Positions 61,117-64,000 of a DNA stretch of 64,000 nt are shown piece after piece. The position numbers and the translations under genes are program-made. Origin of the DNA: Adineta vaga. Taxonomy: Eukaryota > Rotifera. How positions within the stretch are numbered: the first letter of the stretch is position 1; every line of letters starts with the position of its first letter. Below the pieces are notes generated by a model. It saw nothing but the letters and a program-made list of their open reading frames with translations. It had not been told where the DNA came from and did no database searches. The stretch spans positions 3,534,001 to 3,598,000 of the forward strand of contig CP075493.1 in the NCBI GenBank assembly GCA_021613535.1, given 5' to 3'.

Positions 61117-64000
61117 CTATTTAAGCCATGCATCATCATGTACAGTTGCTCGACTACTAACTCCTTGCAATCGACTTTTTCCTTCGAAACGTTCAAGAAT
61201 ATCTCCTGCATCAAATCCTTGTCCATCATCTAATTCAATATGACGCAATTTACTCACACGATGATCACTTTTCTTAGCAATTCTCTATAAAAGAAAAATA
61301 AATTCATACATAATTTCTTTTCCCATCGAACATACATTTAATTCTTTATCGACCATATCAAGTGAATCAATATTATCATAAAAAGCAGGTAAACTATTTC
61401 CATATCGTCTTCGTCCAGCTAAACTTTCGATACTGGAACTGAATAATTCATCTGATATACCAGGTGGTTTTGGTAATGTGAGAAATTCTGCACTTGTTAT
61501 TCGTTTTCCTTCACCAATTCCACGCATAATTACTGAATCATCACGAATATAACTCGGATTTAATTCATCACCTTCAGTTGTTTTTAAAATATTTAATAGA
61601 ATATCATGTGTTAATGGTGCATCTCGATAATGAATACGAGCAACATCAAGTAAATCATCGGAACTTTCTCTTCGTTGTAAATAGAATGGTTGAGGTGGAG
61701 GTAAATAAGGCGGTGACGAATGATCAATTATACGAGTATGAGTTGTCGTAGTATCAGTTTGAATAGTGTCTCTTAGACGATTTTCTTTATCCCTTAATTG
61801 TCGTTTTAATTGCATAAGACGTCGAAGAACATCTGATTCTGATGTTTCACGTGGAATAGACGGAGAATGAATGCGAACTTTAATATCTATTTGAAAAAGA
61901 AAAACAATCAGATATACATAAATGTATAATATTCCATCCAGTTATCTAGTAGTTTTCTATCTAGATTTTGATTTAAATCTGTGTTTATGAGTTTACTTCT
62001 CGAAATCTATCTAATATTTTCAAAAAACAAAACTTTACTTCGTCTTCGTCGCTCTTCCTCTTCTTCTTCTTCAAGTCTTTTTCGTCTTCGTCGTTCTTCT
62101 TCATTTTCTTCCTCTAATCTTCGTTTTCGTTCTTCTTCTTCTTCTCGTTTTCGTCGTTCTTCTTCTTCCTCTAATTTTCGTCGTCGTTCCTCTTCTTCTT
62201 CTCTTCGTTTTCGATCTTCATCCTTTTCACGTCTTCGTCGCTCTTCTTCTTCTTCTTTTCGTCGTTGTCGCTCTAAATCTTCGATTTGTCGTAGACGATC
62301 CGCTTCAGCACGTCTTCGTAGTCGTTCCGCATCTTCTTCTTTTCGTAATCGTTCGATTTCCTCACGTTTTTTCAAACGTTCTGCCTCATCTTCATTTCGT
62401 TGTCGTGCTAATTCGTCTTGTCGTCGTCTTCGTTCCGCTTCATCGGCTTGTCGTTGTCGTTCTAATTCTTCTTCTCTTCGTTTTCTTTCAGCTTCTTCTT
62501 CTAATAATAATAATCGTCGACGTTCTGCCTCTTCTTCTTGTTGTTTTCGTAAAGCTTCCTCTGCTAATTGTCTAGCCAGTTGTTGTTCATATTGCAACTG
62601 CTTAAGACGTTCACGTTCTTCTTCAGCTCTACGTCGTGCTAATTCTGCACATCTCGTAAACGTTTTTCTTCGATTTGTTGTAATAAATCTTGTCGATATC
62701 TTTCTTGACGTCTGACTTGTTCTTCGGTTTTAAATGTACCATAGATGCCATTGAATATTGATCCACGTGCATAAGTTGGTGACGGTGGACGATTCTGAAA
62801 AAGAACGATTTCTGTTGCATTGAAATAAAACATATTTTGTTTAAACGAAAAAAAGGAGAAATCAAGTACTAAAACGATAAAAGATTATATTCAATTACTG
62901 GATCTCGTGGTGTTCGAGGTGATTGAAATTGTTGTGGCTCTGGTGCTCTTCTTGTTGTTGTACTGAAGTTTTCTGTACTTCTTGTTGTTTGTTGACCTAT
63001 TTGTAAATTATCAATCGGCCGTGGAGTCATTTGTTTAATTGGTATAGTCATATTAGATGTACCACCATTGACAATGACACGTCCACCAGTATGTGGAACA
63101 GGTGGTCGCTCAAGAATTTGAGCTAATTCATAATCAACAGCTACTCGTTGATTTAATCGTTCGGCAAGTAATGCATTTAATGCATTTAAATCTTGAGTAT
63201 ATCGTGCACGTGTTTCACTTGTTGAATTATGAACCGTGAGTTTTCGACTTTCTAAAAATTGAAAATAATATCTTTTTTACGATGATAGAAAATCTAAGAC
63301 TATACCAGTTTCTAATTGTCTAATTCGTGCTTCTAATTCATAAATTTGTTCATATAATTCTAAAATATATTCTTCACGATCACGAATATATTGTTCACTA
63401 TGTTGTTGTACTAAACGTGCTCGTGCTCGATTCCCTGCTAATTCAGATGTTACTGTTGATGATAAATCATTCATACTATGAACATTATGTATACTTGTAC
63501 CGGACGAAACATCACTCATACTTTGAGAATTCTGCATTCCTCTCGATGATGAAATATCATTCATACTATGAGCATTGTGTATTTTGCGTTGATCTTGAGA
63601 TCCACCGATAGTTTGTCCTTGTTGAAATTGTACACGTCGCGTAACATTACCACGTGGTGTATTCATCTGTTGAGCTTTTCTTCTTGCCATATTATGTAGT
63701 GATTGTAAATATTCATTATATTCACGTTTTAAATCATTATTTAGACGAGCACGTACTTGATCATGTTGACCGAAACGATCGAAAAAAGCGAAATAACTTT
63801 TCGTTTGTTCATCTGTTGAAAATGGTTGTTCTTGTTGATATTCCATTGTAGAATTGTTAGGGAAATAGGAAGATTGTTGAAATTGAAAATAAGATGATCC
63901 ATCACCAAATGGTTCTTCCTTATTATTTGATTGATTACTTGGTTGACCTGCGGTAGGCGGAGGAGGTGGATGAGGCGAAAGCGGGGGTTACCATTGCTTG
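61117..64000 (-). CDS. CSPP1-like long coiled-coil/ER-K helix protein (5'-partial, with a one-base frame break)
   Basis: Minus-strand exons are 63306 to the right edge, 62899-63251, 62039-62794, 61336-61886 and 61117-61284. The N-terminal part has a coiled coil (ARLNNDLKREYNEYLQSL). A block FKTEEQVRRQERYRQDLL then leads into ~190 almost uninterrupted Glu/Arg/Lys residues, a probable single alpha-helix. The C-terminus has SSDDLLDVARI, FLTLPKPPGISDELF and ATVHDDAWLK. Spacing and motifs recall CSPP1, a centrosome and cilium tip protein, but this is an impression from memory. Exon 62039-62794 is one base short: DVQN then stop in one frame, while the continuation (ELARRRAEEERERL) is in another, so a base is missing near 62641-62651. 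The 5' end is not resolved; an in-frame stop lies at about 63988-63990. Confidence 0.5.

Noticed and set aside
61981-62715. Ser/Arg-rich 244-codon open frame on the plus strand
   Set aside because: It is the antisense shadow of the Glu/Arg-rich helix of the CSPP1-like gene; Ser/Phe/Arg runs arise from GAA/CGA codons read in reverse.

Overview
This window looks like nuclear DNA from a small, compact animal genome, most likely a rotifer and plausibly a bdelloid. It is AT-rich. Almost every gene is split by short introns of about 40-70 bp with clean GT...AG ends and T-rich acceptors. Genes lie close together on both strands, and all recognisable proteins are metazoan (class C receptor, calbindin, FoxD-type forkhead, RagC/D, RACGAP1-like, TMEM107, CDCA3-like). 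There is no bacterial operon, CRISPR array, transposase or rRNA, and I found no convincing tRNA. The species cannot be fixed from the sequence. Exon coordinates were assembled by hand from splice signals, reading frame and family knowledge.

Layout. 1-10 kb: 3' part of a class C 7TM receptor, a CDK-like pseudokinase, a Ly6/uPAR-type protein (minus), splicing factor SF3A1, and a RACGAP1-like protein that stops before any RhoGAP domain. 10-23 kb: SH2D4-type adaptor (minus), UBFD1, a mitochondrial carrier, a short CDCA3-like protein (minus), a PPIG-type cyclophilin with a long RS tail, and a RagC/D GTPase. 24-32 kb: alpha-tubulin, an alpha-carbonic anhydrase, and a protein joining an apparent CARD to APPBP2-like TPRs. 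32-43 kb: an unusual Rho GTPase, two TMEM107 paralogues flanking a RING/coiled-coil/beta-propeller protein (all minus), then a CS-domain protein (plus). 45-53 kb: a FoxD-type factor, a six-EF-hand calbindin (minus), and HSP60/HSP10 arranged head to head. 53-64 kb: a PTB-domain protein, an UNC93A-like membrane protein, GDP-glucose phosphorylase, GRHPR and a CSPP1-like coiled-coil protein that runs to the right edge.

The genes do not form one pathway. Meaningful pairings are HSP60 with HSP10 (one chaperonin, shared promoter region) and three tight same-strand pairs (SF3A1/RACGAP1-like, UBFD1/carrier, PPIG/RagC-D). Those pairs have 126-161 bp spacers containing a splice-acceptor-like site, as expected for trans-spliced operons. 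The observations most worth following are the CARD-APPBP2 fusion, the pseudokinase, the GAP-less RACGAP1-like protein, the Rho protein without CAAX, and three single-base frame breaks clustered between 56.6 and 62.7 kb.
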